Positions 23,541 to 36,600 of a stretch of 64,000 nucleotides of DNA are shown here, piece by piece. Positions within the stretch are counted from its first letter, which is position 1, and the number at the start of each line of letters is the position of its first letter. The translations under genes were made by a program, and so were the position numbers. The DNA comes from Tolypeutes matacus (Eukaryota > Chordata > Mammalia > Cingulata > Chlamyphoridae): assembly GCA_026826555.1 (NCBI GenBank), contig JAKSZT010053887.1, positions 65,048,665-65,112,664 of the forward strand, given 5' to 3'. Below the pieces are notes generated by a model that was not told the origin of the DNA, did not search any database, and saw nothing but the letters and a program-made list of their open reading frames with translations.

Positions 23541-25763
23541 TATTTATTTTTATTTTTAAAGAAGTTTTAGATTACATAACTGTTACATAGAAAATATAGG
23601 GCATTCCCACACCCTCCCCCTCCTACACTTTTCCCCATTAATAACATTTTTCATTAGCATGGTACATTTTTTTAAAATGAATGAACACATATTGAAGTAT
23701 TGCTACTAGCCATGGCCTATAGTTTACATTATGCTTTATACTTTGCACTGCACAATTTTATAGGTTTGACAAAATGTATAATGGACTGTGTCTGTCATTG
23801 CAATGTCAGGCAGAACAAATCCAATGTCCCCAAAATGCCCCATGTTACACATATTCTTCCCTCTCCCTCCCCTCAGAAACTCTGGTGACCATTGCCTTTA
23901 TATGTGTTACAAGTTCTTCGTTACTAAAATAATAATAAGTCTACTTTAGCCCATAATTGCATTCCTTCCTTATGTTTGTTCATTCCTCAATCTTGAGAAT
24001 TTTGGGTTGGTGATGCCCACTCTGTTTCTAATTGAGAGGGTTCTTAGATCCCATAGGGCAGATGGATGGAACTGTCTTGCTTGCAGTTGTAGATACTCTG
24101 TTTTTTCGGATAGAATAGGCATTATCCATCATCATCCTTTTGTTAATTGTCCTGGGTGAGTCCGATGAACTGGAGAGTAGTTGTTGGCTGCAACTTTGCT
24201 GATATTCAGGGCTTAACTGGCATATGAACAGCCAGAAGATGTAGGTCCTGGGACACATATGTATTGGGTATAATGGTAATTATAGGTTCAAATAAAAGGG
24301 GCATAATAATCATGTATAAGAATATTATAAATGAATCTAGCTCTGATACATTGAGGATATAGGTTATCATATATTCCAAAGTAATATATGATTACTGACA
24401 GGGTGCCAAAGTCCAAGGGTTGCCTGTCCTGTTTATAATGTCTAAATGTCTCTAGAGCCCTCAGGAACACCCTTGCTTGAGGCACTGTTTATTGTGGCAA
24501 TCAGTGAGATCCTCCTGAGACGTGCATAAAAGTAACCTTTGGAATAACCTCCTGGCTCACTTTGAAATCTCTTAGCCATAAAAACTCATTTGTATTTAGT
24601 ATTTCCCCCTTTTGGTCAAAATCTTTTTCTAAATGCATCGCAAGTTGGCACTTGGTAATAATCCCTCGGTGCCAGGGAGTTTCATTCCTGGGAGTTATTC
24701 CCATGTTGGGGGGAAGGTTGTGCATTTATATGCTGAGTTTGGCTTAAAGAGAGGCCACATTTGAGCAACAAGGAGGCTTTCAGGAGGTAACTCTTAGGCA
24801 ATATATAATACTAGGCTAAGTTTCAATTTCACAAGAACAAGGTTCATAAGTACAAGCATCAATATCAAGGGTCTGGTGTATTGGTCTGTCCTTCTTTGCT
24901 AGGTACTGCCCTTGTACTCTAGAGACTCTTGCCACTCTATCGGAGAATGTAGCAGGACTCTTCAGGATGGGAACTCAATATTCCATTGGTTATTGTGTGG
25001 GTCTCCATGCACTGAGACAACATCCCATGACTACTTGAACACATTCATATTCCATAGAGGCATGCCCCAGATGTACCACTCCCCACACATGCCCCCCACC
25101 ATCAACACCCCACACCAATTATGCTCCCCTGCCACAGTTGTGACCTTTCTGCAATCCAAAATCTCTCCAAAAACAAAGTCAAATAAATAAATAAATAAAA
25201 TAATCTAAAAATAAAACAACAATAAAAAGTAAAAATAAAATAATTAAAACAATTTTTTTGCATTGTGTCTTTCACCACCATAAGATTTGTTATTTTATGT
25301 ACAGTGACAATTTCTTCTGTATGTTCCCCCAGTGTCTTATTTTTTTTTTCACTTTATTTTCAAAGAAGATTTAAGCTACAGAAAAGTCACTTAGAAAATT
25401 AGGGGATTCCCATATACCCCACCCCCTCCCTCTATCACATTTATAACATCTTACATGAGTATGGTACATTTGTTACAATTGATGAAAATATTGAAACATT
25501 GTTACTAACCATGGCCTATGGTTTACATTATGATTTACATTTTGCACCATACACTTTTATAGGTTTTGATAAAATGTATAATGGCCTGTATCTGTCATTG
25601 GAAGATCATGCATACTAATTCCAATACTTTAAAAATGCCCTATGTTCTATCTTTCTTCCCTCTCCCTTCCCTTGCAACCTATGGTAACCACTGATTTTCA
25701 ATTTTTGAAGAATAAGTTCATAGTTAATGCATTAATATTGAGGGCTTAACATATTGGTCTTTT
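23541..25763 (-). mobile_element. HAL1 copy with compound 3' end (minus strand)
   Basis: Reading on the minus strand from 25,763: a short 3'-UTR module (to about 25,350) with AATAAA (25,358-25,353) and an A-run, then a spacer containing AATAAGACACTGGGGGAACA, then a long 3'-UTR module (about 25,170 to 23,558) and a T-rich tail on the plus strand. The order and the spacer match 44.9-47.4 kb. The element is 5'-truncated, so ORF1 is absent. Frames such as 24,501-24,725 are incidental. Confidence 0.8.
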
Positions 25764-26559
25764 TTCTTTTGTTTCTGGGGTGCAGTATTCTACACATATA
25801 CCAATAGGTCAAGTTTGTTGAGTATATTCATATCTTCTATATTCTTTTTTAATTTTTGTCCACTTGTTCCATTAGCTATTGAAAGAATAGAATATAATAA
25901 AGTCTTCTACTATACTTATAATGATATTATTCTCCATTTTCTTTCATCAAATTTTGTTTCATTTATTTTCAAACTGTGATACAGGGAACATGCAGATTTA
26001 GAATTATATCTTCCTGTAAGATTGCCCAATTATCATCATGAAGTATTATTTTCTAACTCAAGTAATAGTTCTTGCCTTCAAGTCTTCTCTTGTCTAATGT
26101 TGTACTGTTACATCAGTTTCTTTTGTTTCATTTGATATACCATAATTTTTTCTATCCCTTTTCTTCCAAACGTTCTGATCCTTACATGTAAAGTGCTGTT
26201 TTGTAAATAATGTAAAAGTGGGTTTTGGTTTTTATTTAATACTATAATCTGATATGTACTTGTGTTTATATTTACTCAGATTTATTTTCATTTTTCTCTC
26301 CTTCTTGTCTCAAGTATTAATATATTTTTTAGATATCACATTCCCCCTCTATTAATTTGCTAGTTATGCAATCTTTTACTATTTTTAGTGGGTACCCCAG
26401 AAATTACAACATGCATTCTTGATTTTTTCAGTTTAATACATATTATTATTATGAATACTTTCCAAAAAATGCTAAAGCCAAAGAACATGTTATTTCCTTT
26501 TACTTCTTCCATATTTGGGTTACTATGTCATATATTATTATTATTTTTAAATCCATAAT

Positions 26560-26946
26560 AATTTATTTTATTTTATTTTAAGGGTTATTTTACTCATTTG
26601 TTTCTCCACACCCCCTTGTTTTCACTTGCTGTGTCTGTTCATTGTGTGTTAGTCTTCAGTTTTAGAAGGCACTGGGAACCAAACCCGGGATCTCCCATGT
26701 GGAAGAGAGACACCTAATCACTTGAGCCACCTCTGATCCTTCCTTTGTTGTGTCTCTCATTATGTTTTCTTCCTTATGTCTCTTGTTGTGTCATCTTGTT
26801 GCATCAGTTCACCACGCCAACCCATAACATCAGCTCAGTCTTACTTGTCTTTTTCTTTAAGAAGCACCAGGAACCAAACCTAGTATGGTGACCTCCCATG
26901 TGGTAGGCAGAAGTTCTATTGCTTGAGCCACATCCACTTCCTTGCC
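26560..26946 (-). mobile_element. Dimeric DAS-type SINE (minus strand)
   Basis: On the minus strand a first tRNA-like unit starts at 26,946 (GGCAAGGAAGTGGATGTGGC), runs through a 'GATGCAACAAGATGACACAA' linker, and is followed by a second tRNA-like unit (GTGGCTCAAGTGATTAG...GGGTTTGGTTCCC) and an A/T-rich tail. Two tRNA-like heads in one element are seen again at 34,948-35,288. Confidence 0.78.
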
Positions 26947-28665
26947 ATATATTTTAATGGTAAATATTTTAAAATACAAATATTAATGTTACCCTGCATA
27001 GTCATTGGTGTGCTGGAGCCAGGTGTAAAAGCTCACAAAAGCAAAATTTTCCTTTCTTTTCCTAACATGCAATCAGTTATATGACAATGGTATCTTGAAA
27101 TCAGCCATGATAAAAATAGTTACACCTGGGATATTGGCAAATGTGGCCAAGCAGGATTTTTTTTTCAGAGAAATTATTGTTAAACATTTGCCAGCACACC
27201 ACTGTGTCAAGTCAATATGCAATTATTTTCATCCACATCTTTAATTATCTTTACTTTTTTAATACTTGTCAATCTTTCTGTTTATTGTTTCTCTGGACTC
27301 ATTTTGCTATTGCCCAAAGTTTTTTAAAAATTATTTTAGTATAGGCATGATAGGGAGGCAATCCCACATTCTTAATCTGTCTTTATTTTACATATATTAC
27401 TGAAGATTGTTTTCACTGGAAATAGAATTTTAGTATTTTTTAATCTTTTTCTTTAGGTATTTTTGGTATTTTAAAGGTGCCATTCCTTTGGATTCTGGAC
27501 TCTGTCTTTGTTATTGAGAAGTCAGATGTCAATCTTTTGGTTCCATTTTTCACACTGTCTAATTTTATGATTTTTCCTTCTAACTGCTTGATTTTCACTT
27601 AATTTCTCAAGTATTTGTATTGTGGTCTTACACAGATACTAGAAAATATTTGGCCACTATGTTTTTATATCTTATTCTTCCATCTCTCTTATCTCCCCTT
27701 TTGAAATACAGTTACATTTTTAAATCTGTTTCCTGTACTCTTATGTTTCTATTTTGTATTTTTTTTTCCTATTTATTTTTATCTGTGTGCTTTAGTTAAG
27801 ATGTTTCTACTGACCTGGGTTCACATTCATTAACCTTGTCTGCTGGTAAACCAATCCATTAAGCTTTTGATTTCGGTTATTATATGCTTATTTCTAGAAT
27901 TTCTATTTGATTATTTTTACAAATTCCAATAATCTGGTAGAATTCTCTATTTTATTATCGATTCCCTAAATTAAAAAATTTTCTTAAACATATCAATTAT
28001 AATTAAAGTATTTTCAGCTAACCAAATATCTAGGTATTCTGTAATCTTTTCTAGTATCTGCTTTCATTTGTCTGTTTTTATTTGGGGACAAATGGTCTTG
28101 TGTCTAGGTTTGGTTAGTAATTTTAGTTAAATGCCAGAAATTGTGTATTAAAATATCATAGAGGCTACAGATAATGTTATTGTATTTCAACTTTTTTGGA
28201 AGATTAAGTCTCAGCCTTCCTTAGGTAGGCATATAGAGGGATAATGTATCATCTTAGTCTAATCAGTAATAAAACTAAGTCAAGTCTATGTTCCAGTTCT
28301 GGTTGGATTCTAAGGTCAAACTTTCCAGGTCTTTTAGTTTAGAGTGTGGTATTCTCAACCAAGTTCCCTCCCCCTGAGAATCCTTAATTTTGGTCCCTAC
28401 TGCTTCAGCACCACTAGGCTGCCAGAAAGTTCACTTCTTTTCGTTGACTTTCTGCTTTGGTTTTTAATCTCCTACCACATATAGCTTCATAATTCTGCAA
28501 ATATTTTTTAAGGAAAAACTCATCATGAGCTTGTGACCTCTAATATCCTCAAGCTGTGGGTTTGCCTCAGCAGCTTCAATGACAATATAATATAGAAAAT
28601 GTAAGAAGATGAAACCAAACAAAAAATTTTGGTTTCTGTCTAAAGACCACGTTCCACTGATCTTG

Positions 28666-29288
28666 TGTGGCAGTTTGATATTAGTTATGAATTCCAAAAA
28701 GATATATAGATTATGTTTGTAAATTGGTCTGTTCCTCTGGGTGTGATAACTCTTAGATTAGATTCAGCTGAGACATCTGATTAAATCATGTTAAGATAAG
28801 GGCTTTGATTCAACCACGGCATTAGAGTGTGACTCAGCGTTGAGTCCCAGCCCCCTTAGTGGGCTGATAAAAAAGATTGTTCCATGGAAGTAGACACACA
28901 AAGAAGATACACAGAGGGTCCTGCAGCCTGTGAAGAGAGATGAGCCTGATAGTTTACAACTGACCTTATGAAGAGGTCAGAGCAGCTGAGTCCAGAAAGA
29001 AACGAGCCCTGGGAAGAGTGATGAGCTTTATGCAGTCCTACAGCTGAGATCAGAAGAAGCTGGAACCATGGAACCTTAAAAGGAAGAAGGAAAGCTGAAC
29101 CGTTGCAGAAATTGCCCACCATCATACCTCAACACGAGGTAACAGAGTTAGATGAGAAAGTACCATTTATGGTACCTTGAGTTGGACTCTTTAGGGCCTC
29201 ATGATTGTAAGCTTATACCCCAAATAAATATCCTTTGTAAAAACCAACAGGTTTCTGGTACTTTGCATCCCTTTGGCTGACTAGTACA
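28666..29288 (+). repeat. Solo LTR, family shared by four copies here
   Basis: Begins TGTGGCAGTTTGATATT and ends GGCTGACTAGTACA, with an internal CAAATAAATATCC that includes AATAAA. The flanks TCTTG (28,661-28,665) and CCTTG (29,289-29,293) look like a 5-bp target duplication with one change. It lies inside the old L1M 5' UTR. The end resembles that of the ERV-L LTR at 2626. The antisense frame 28,856-29,125 is incidental. Confidence 0.78.
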
Positions 29289-29560
29289 CCTTGCAAAAGA
29301 AGTAAGCTCAGAAACTTGCCTCGTCTAAAAATTGGCAAATGCCTCCAGGAGGAAGGGATCTTAAAAATGTTGGCTCTCATTTCTGACTTCCAGTATCCTG
29401 GAGTTACTTGTTCTCCATTTCAGCAGTTCTCTATTGTCTTTAAGCAGATGATTTTTGGTTATGACCCAACTTTTCTAATTGTTCTTTGCAAGAGGGTTGG
29501 TGTGCTGCAATTTCTCTGTCCTAAATATTACACCAACTTCCTTGGAACAATGAATCCCCA

Positions 29561-30780
29561 GGACATTCTTTCTGAAAAGAAAATGCCCTACACTCTGTGA
29601 AGATACAAAGGATAGAATGGATAAGAAAGCTTTGTACCTATTAAAATACGTATTTCATGGTATTGAGATCAATAAAATATTGGATCTTTAATATTTCTGA
29701 ATCATGTGATTTTTCTGACTAGTTAAAACTACTAATGAGCTACTTCAAATATAATTTTTGCAAATTATAAAAAAATATTTATAAACAATACTAACAATGT
29801 ACAAACTAATTCCATATATACAAGACAGATACATATTTTAATCTTCTGCATTACCTTAGAATGTCATGGCCATTGCTAACATGCCTTTTTTTCAGACTAA
29901 TTTTAAGTTTCAAGAAAGAGAATAATTAACTTTCTAGAGTCAACAAGATTCTATAATTTTCACATCTTCTTTGATTTAATGTATCTATTTATGATTATAT
30001 AAAATTAGAAATAGAGATATAACATTAAAAAAGTAGGTGTCTGAATCCAAAATGAAAAATATAAATGTTGCAGTATTCTTGAGCAGATATGATGCCATTT
30101 TTGGAAGTTTCATCTAAGTCTCACCGTATATTTTGAATTATATATTAACTTTTTATTGAATATTATTTTCAAAATCTCTAATAAACATTGGATTTGATAT
30201 TTGGTATTCACAGGTAACTGTACTATTTGTGTGTAACTTGATGAAATATTAATATAGGGATTTTTTTCTAAATAATTCTTAGGATAGAGTACTTTATTGG
30301 TTCATGATATTTTTAAAATCTGTTTTATTGGAAAGAGGAAATATTGAATTTTTACTGTTATAAAGTTTTATGAACCATTTTTTTGAAAATGAAAATTTGT
30401 TGTTATTGAACTGTAGTGGAAAGGAAATCTTTATAAGATAAATTGCCTGTGACACAGTGTTCCTTTTTTTCTCTACTTAATAGTTTTTTGGCCTACATTT
30501 TAGGGAAATTATCCTAATACAAAATAAGCTACAGAGGCTTTACTTTGTTTTAAACAAATAATTTTGTATAAAAATGGAAAGTTTTCTTTTCTGAAAGATA
30601 TGATCTAGGGATCATTACATTAATTGTTCAATGTTTGATACAAGTTGCATATTCTGAATTACATTATCCATTCTACCTTTAAGTTAGTTACCTCAATTCT
30701 TGGATACTTTATTATCTAATAATTTGTTTTAAATTTTCAGTAAGCACTACAGTTATTTTAAAAGAATATTAAGAGGAGAT
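29561..30780. other. AT-rich sequence, no gene seen
   Basis: No coding frame, RNA gene or repeat was recognised. Confidence 0.4.
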
Positions 30781-31899
30781 TGAAGTCATCAACATGGAGA
30801 TGTAATACAACTCCTGGAAATGTCTTCCCTCAGAATCAACTTCTAAAAGGACAAATACCACTTGCTTAGAGCTCTGGGAGAATGAAAGAAACTGGACAGT
30901 AACTCCACAAATGCTGACTCAAAGAAAGAGAAAAACAATCTCTAAGATAAGGTAGGAGATTTTCTTCCCAGACCTGCCTGTCCAGGCCTTTCCCCTTCAC
31001 TACATCCTGTACAGCTTGGGAGTCATGCAGAGTCAGCATGTACTTGGTGCCAACTGTAGCAAATGCACACCACAAAGCCACTCACACCTGCCAAGTTAGA
31101 ACCCCACACGTATCCAGGCACAGGGACCCAAGTTTACAGATACACAAGGTTGAGCACAAATTACTGAGGAGTTCAGCATACAAAATGGTCTCTGAGGGGA
31201 AAAAAAAAGAGAAAGAGAGAGAGAGACCTTAGCAGAACTGTTGGCAAAAGATGTGCTCACTCAATCCAGTATCTGTTTGCAGGACCACCTAAACATAAAA
31301 TGGACTTTTTAGAAAGACACACCTTTCTGGATTTACCTCATCTAGGTCCCTGGGGCAGGATAACTTAATACGAAAGAAACTCACAGACAAAAAAAAGAAA
31401 AAAAAAAAAGAGAGAGGAGGAGCTGAGCTGTTGTGAGACAGGATTGCTCATAGAACTGAAAAGGGTCACTGAGTGAGGGAGAGAATTTAAACAAATCATA
31501 GGAGCTGGGGAGAAAATTCTGTACAAAAACAAACAAAACAGATAAAGATTTCAAGAAAAAGAACAGAAGAAAGGAAGGACTCACATGGAGGTGAAACAAT
31601 TGTACAAAAAGTGCAATATTAAAAATAGTACTGCATATCCAGGGAAAGAAATTGATGAAGAAGAGCTGAGAAAAATCTTAACAGTTAAACAAAGGCTACT
31701 CTAAAGGTCCATTATAAATTGATCCAATCATCTACGAAGAGCTTCAACACATAGCCAACCAACAATAAACCCCTAGATAAGATGGAGAAACTGACCTTCA
31801 AAGTTAACACACCCAAATAATCAAATGCCCAGAGAGCAGAAAAAATTGCAAGCCATAATAAGAAACAGAAACATGTGACTCACTCAAGGGAACAAATTA

Positions 31900-32770
31900 A
31901 AACTTCATAGGAGACACAGAATTTGGAACAAGTAATCAAGGAAGTTCAAACAAATCTCTTAAATCAATTCAAGGAGATAAAAGAAAATATAGATTAGAGC
32001 TGAAGGATATTAAGAAGACAACGTATGAGCATAAAGTAAGATTTGAAAGTTTAAAAAGAAACATAACAGAAATTGGGGGAATGAAAGGCACAATAATGGA
32101 GATTAAAAATATACTAGTGGCATACAACAGCAGATTTGAACATACAATAGAAAGAATTAGTTAATAGAAGGCAGGACAATTGAAATCATACAGTCAGAAA
32201 AACAGAGAAAAGAATAGAAAAAATCCAGCAGACTCTAAGGGATTTGTATGAAGCATGAAGCATACAAACATACATATCTTAGGTGACCCAGAAGAAGAGG
32301 AAGGAAAAGGGGCAGAAAGGTTATTTGAGGAAACAGTGGCCCAAATTTCCCAACTCTTATGAAGGACATAAATATACATGTCCAAGAAGTACAAGGTACT
32401 CAAGCAGCATAGTACAAACAGAATAAACCCTAATAGACCCATTCCAAGACACATACTAAACAGAATGTCAAGTGTCAAAGATAAAGAGAGAATTCTGAAA
32501 GCAGCAAGAAAAAAGCGAGTCATCACATACTAGGGATCCTCAATAAGACAAAGTGCCAATTTCTCATCAGAAACCATGGAGTCAAGAAGGCAGTGATGTG
32601 ACATATTTAAGGAACTGTAAGAGGAAAAGTTCTAGCCAAATATTCTTTATCCAGCAAAACTGTCCTTCAAAAGTGAGGTAGAGTTTAAAATATTCACAGA
32701 AAAACAAAGACTGAGATGAATCATCAATAAAAGACCTGCCCTAAAAGAATTGCTAATGGCAGTTCAGCAG
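31900..32770 (+). pseudogene. L1 ORF1 pseudogene
   Basis: ORF1p is the RNA-binding trimer protein of L1. Decayed sequence follows its order: coiled-coil part, RRM, then the C-terminal block near 32,640-32,760 that corresponds to the 'CQPRILYLAKLSFKNEGEF' region of the better copy at 57.5 kb. No long frame remains. Confidence 0.65.
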
Positions 32771-33309
32771 TTTGAAAGGAAAAGATAGGAAATAGTGGTT
32801 TGAAGTAGTGTGAAGAAATTATGATTTTCATTAAGAGTAACTTAAAGGGTAAATGCAAAACGTGAAAGTACTGTATCCTCAATGTACTACGTTCCTCTTT
32901 AATGTTTATGAGTCATAAAAGACATTTTTCTTGATAATGGACGAGCAGAATATGAAAAGGTAACGTGGGACAAAAACAGCAAAAAGAAGGAAAAGAGAAG
33001 GATGTTGGAGCAGAGAACATGTAGTCTACTGGAACTAAGTTGGTATCTTTTCAAATTAGTAGCTTATAGATGTCAGTTGTGTAATAGGAACTCCAGATTA
33101 ACCACAAAGAAAGTATTTTAAAAATATACAGAAAGAAAAATGAGAAAGGGACAGCCAGATACATCACAAAACATCACAAAAAGGGGGTTTCAATAAAGGA
33201 AAAGAGAGGCAAAAATATAAAGAGATATGATGTATAAAAACCAAAGGACAAAATGGCTGAAGAAATTAATAACTTTACAATAATAACACTGAATGTTAAT
33301 AGATTTTTG

Positions 33310-33314
<5 letters not shown>

Positions 33315-33360
<46 letters not shown>
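33315..33360. repeat. (TA)23 microsatellite between two ORF2 starts
   Basis: 46 bases of perfect TA repeat inside the L1. Confidence 0.95.
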
Positions 33361-33364
<4 letters not shown>

Positions 33365-34607
33365 AAAGATATAGGTCTTATAAAGTTTGAATAGCAAAAT
33401 GGCAGAAAAAAGTCCTGTGTTATCACTTGTGACTTTAAATGTAAGTGGATTAAACTCCCCAAACAAAAGACACAGATTGGCAAAATAGATTAATAAACAT
33501 GATTCAACTATACATTGTTTACAAGAGACTCAATTCAGATCCAAAGACACAAATAGACTGAAAGTGAAAGGATGGAAAATGATATTCCATGCAATTAGTA
33601 ACTAAAAAGAGCTTGTATAACTACACTAATATCAGACAAAATAGACTTTAAGTCAAAATCTGTTAAAAAAGATAAAGAAGGCCACTATTAATAATAGGAT
33701 CAATCCACCAAGAAGAAATAACAATCATAAATATTTATGCACATAACCATGGTGCCCCAAAATACATCAGGCAAACCTTGGCAAAACTGAAGAAAGAAAT
33801 AGACACCTCTACAAAAATAATATGACATCCTCATCAATAGATGGAACATCTAGACAGAAGATCAATAAGGACACAGAGAATTTGAAATTTATAAATGAAC
33901 TCGACCTAACAGCCATATACATTACATTGCACCCAATAGAACAAGATATACATTCCTTTCAAGTGCACATGGATCATTCTCCAGGGTCAACCACATGCTG
34001 GGTTACAAAACAATTTTTAAAAAATTTTAAATGATTGAAATTTTACAAAGCATCTTCTATAATTATAATGGAATAAAGCTGGAAATAAATAACAGGCAGA
34101 CAAATAAAATATCCACTAATATATGGCCGTTAAAAAACACAAGTCATCAGTGGCTCAAAGAGGAAGTTATAAGGGAAATCAGTATATATCTTGAGATGAA
34201 AGAAAACAAGAAAACAACATAGAAAAACTTGTAGGATGCAGCAAAGGCAGTGCTGAAATTAGAAATTATAGCACTAAATGTCCACATTAAAAAAGAAGAA
34301 AGAGATAAAATCAAAGACCTAACTGCACACCTGGAGGAACTAGAAATGGAACAGCAAAATAAATCCAAAGAAAGCAGAAGGAAAGAAATACAAATCAGAG
34401 AAGAAATAAATGAAATAGAAAATAAAAAAGCAATAGAGAGCATTAATAAAACCAAAAGTTGGTTCTTCAAAAAGAACAAAATTAACAAATACTTAGCTAG
34501 ACTGACAAAGAAATAGAGAGTAGATGAAAATAAATAAAATCAGAAATAAGAGAGGGTGCATTATTACTGACCCAACAGAAATAATAAGGATCATAAAAGA
34601 ATACAAT

Positions 34608-34782
34608 GGGGAAGCAGATGTGGCTCAAATGACTGAATTCCCATCTACCACATGGGAGGTCCTGGGTTTGGTTCCCGGTGCCTCCTAAAAGAAAGATGAG
34701 CACACCATGAACAGACACAGCAAGTACAAACAATGAAGGGGTGAGGAGAATTAAACAAATAAAATAAATCTTAAAAAAAAAA
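34608..34782 (+). mobile_element. DAS-type SINE inserted in L1 ORF2
   Basis: Head GGGGAAGCAGATGTGGCTC, B box GGGTTTGGTTCCC, A-rich tail. The flanks AAGAATACAATG (34,597-34,608) and AAGGATACTATG (34,781-34,792) look like a 12-bp target duplication with two changes. Confidence 0.85.
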
Positions 34783-34947
34783 GGATACTATGAACAACTG
34801 TATGCTTGCAAATTAGACAACCTAGATGAAATGGACAAATTCCTAGAAACACACAAAAACCTACACTGACTCAGGGAAATAGAAGATCTTAACAGACCAA
34901 TTACAAGTAAAGAGATTAAATCAGTCTTCAAAAACCTCCCAAAAATG

Positions 34948-35288
34948 AGGTCCCAGTTTCAGTTCCAGGTGCCTCCTGGAGAAGGTGAGCCACATGAAAG
35001 GCAGATATGGGGAGCTGATGCAACAAGATGACACAACAAAGAGACACAAAGAGGAAAGACAATGAGAGACACAACAAATCAGGGAGCTGAGGTGGCTCAA
35101 GTGATTGAGTGCCTCTCTCCCACATGGGAGGTCCCAATTTTGGTTCCTGGTGCCTCCTAAAGTGAAGACAAGCACACACAGATTGCACACAGTGAATGGA
35201 CACAGAGAGCAGACAAAAACCTCAAACAATGGGGGAATGGGCGAGAATAAATAAATTTTAAAAAATAAATAAATCTTTAAAAAAAAAA
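34948..35288 (+). mobile_element. Dimeric DAS-type SINE, 5'-truncated
   Basis: Lacks the first tRNA-like head up to the B-box region (starts AGGTCCCAGTTTCAGTTCC), then has the 'GATGCAACAAGATGACACAA' linker and a complete second tRNA-like unit from about 35,090, with an A-rich tail. The flanks resemble each other (AACCTCCCAAAAAT and AACTACCCCAAAAT). Confidence 0.78.
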
Positions 35289-35909
35289 CTACCCCAAAAT
35301 AAAAAGCCTAGAACCAGATGGCTTAACAGGTGAATTCTACTAAACATTACAAGAGGAATTAATACCAATCCTGCTCAAATTCTTTCATAAAAATGAATAG
35401 GAGGAAGTACTACCTCTTTCTATGAGGGCAAACTCACCGTAATACCAAAGTCAGATGAAGATACCACAAGAAAAGAAATTTACAGACCAATTTCTCTTAT
35501 AAATATAGATGCAAAAATTCTCAACAAAATACATTCAAATAGAATCAAACTGCACTGTATGCACTATAAAGAATTCACTGAGCAACTGGGTTTTATTCCA
35601 GGTATGCAAGCATGGTTCACCATAAGAAAATCAGTTAATGTAATAGACCACATTAACAAAACAAAGGGAAAAAAACACACAGAGTCATCCCAGTTGATGC
35701 AGAAAAAGCATTTGACAAGATCCAGCATCTTCTTTTGATAAAAACACGATAAAAAAAGAAACACACAGAAAATTGCAGGTGTTGGAGAGGATGTGGAGAA
35801 ATAGGAACACTCATTCATTGCAGGTGGGAATGTAAAATGATACAGCTATGGTGGAAGACAGCATGACAATTCCTCAGAAGGTTAAGTATAGAATTACCAC
35901 ATGACCATG

Positions 35910-36600
35910 TGTAGCAGTTTGATATTATTTATGAATCCCAAAAGAGAAGGATTATGTTTGTAAACTAATCTGTTCCTCTGGGTATGACACCCTTTGATTG
36001 GATTAAATTCAGCCTAGGTGTCTTTGATTAATTACCTCTTAAGATTAGGGCTTTTTTGATTCGACCACATCAGTAAGACATGGTTCAGGTTGAGTCCCTG
36101 TCCCCTTAGTGGGTTTGATATAAATGGACACTCACATAGAAAAACCAACACAATAAAACACACAAATGAGAGGAGTTTGTCATTTCTGATCCTACCATGT
36201 GACAGAAAGGAGAAGACTCAAACAGCTAAAGCCTGTGGAGAGATGAACCATTTTATCTGATAGCGTACAGTTGATCTTGGGAAGAGAGCCAAGACTGATA
36301 TAGGAAACCTTGTGAGAAAGCCCTATGTAAGCCTGCAGCTGAGATAGGGAATAGGTTGGCCCAAGGGGCCTCAAGAGGAAGAGGAAGCCCAGAGTGGAAG
36401 GCTGAAATCAACAGAGATCATTCACCATCTTGCTTCAACACATGGCAGCTGACTTTGATGAGAAAGTATCTCTTATGGTACCTTGAGTTTGACTTTCCAT
36501 GGCCTTGGGACTATATCCTTTTACCCAAAATAAATACATTTTATAAATGCCAGCAGATTTCTGGTACCTTGCATCAGCACCCCTTTGGCAGACTAATACA
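35910..36600 (+). repeat. Solo LTR inside L1
   Basis: Same family as 28,666-29,288: starts TGTAGCAGTTTGATATT and ends GGCAGACTAATACA, 691 bp, with AATAAA near the 3' part (CCAAAATAAATACATT). L1 ORF2 resumes right after it at 'TACTAGGTATATACCCCC'. No clear 5-bp duplication was seen. Confidence 0.8.

Larger units (their letters stand above)
25764..29560 (-). mobile_element. Old L1M 5' half (endonuclease, ORF1, 5' UTR; minus strand), with insertions
   Basis: Antisense L1M landmarks follow in order: 'GCAGTATTCTACACATATAC' (endonuclease part), 'AAGTCTTCTCTTGTCTAATG', 'CCCAGAAATTACAACATGC', 'ATAGAATTTTAGTATTTTTT', then 5'-UTR style sequence ending around 'TTCTTTGCAAGAGGGTTGGT' (29,485-29,504). It is interrupted by a dimeric SINE (about 26,560-26,946) and an LTR (28,666-29,288). 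No frame survives. Confidence 0.68.
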
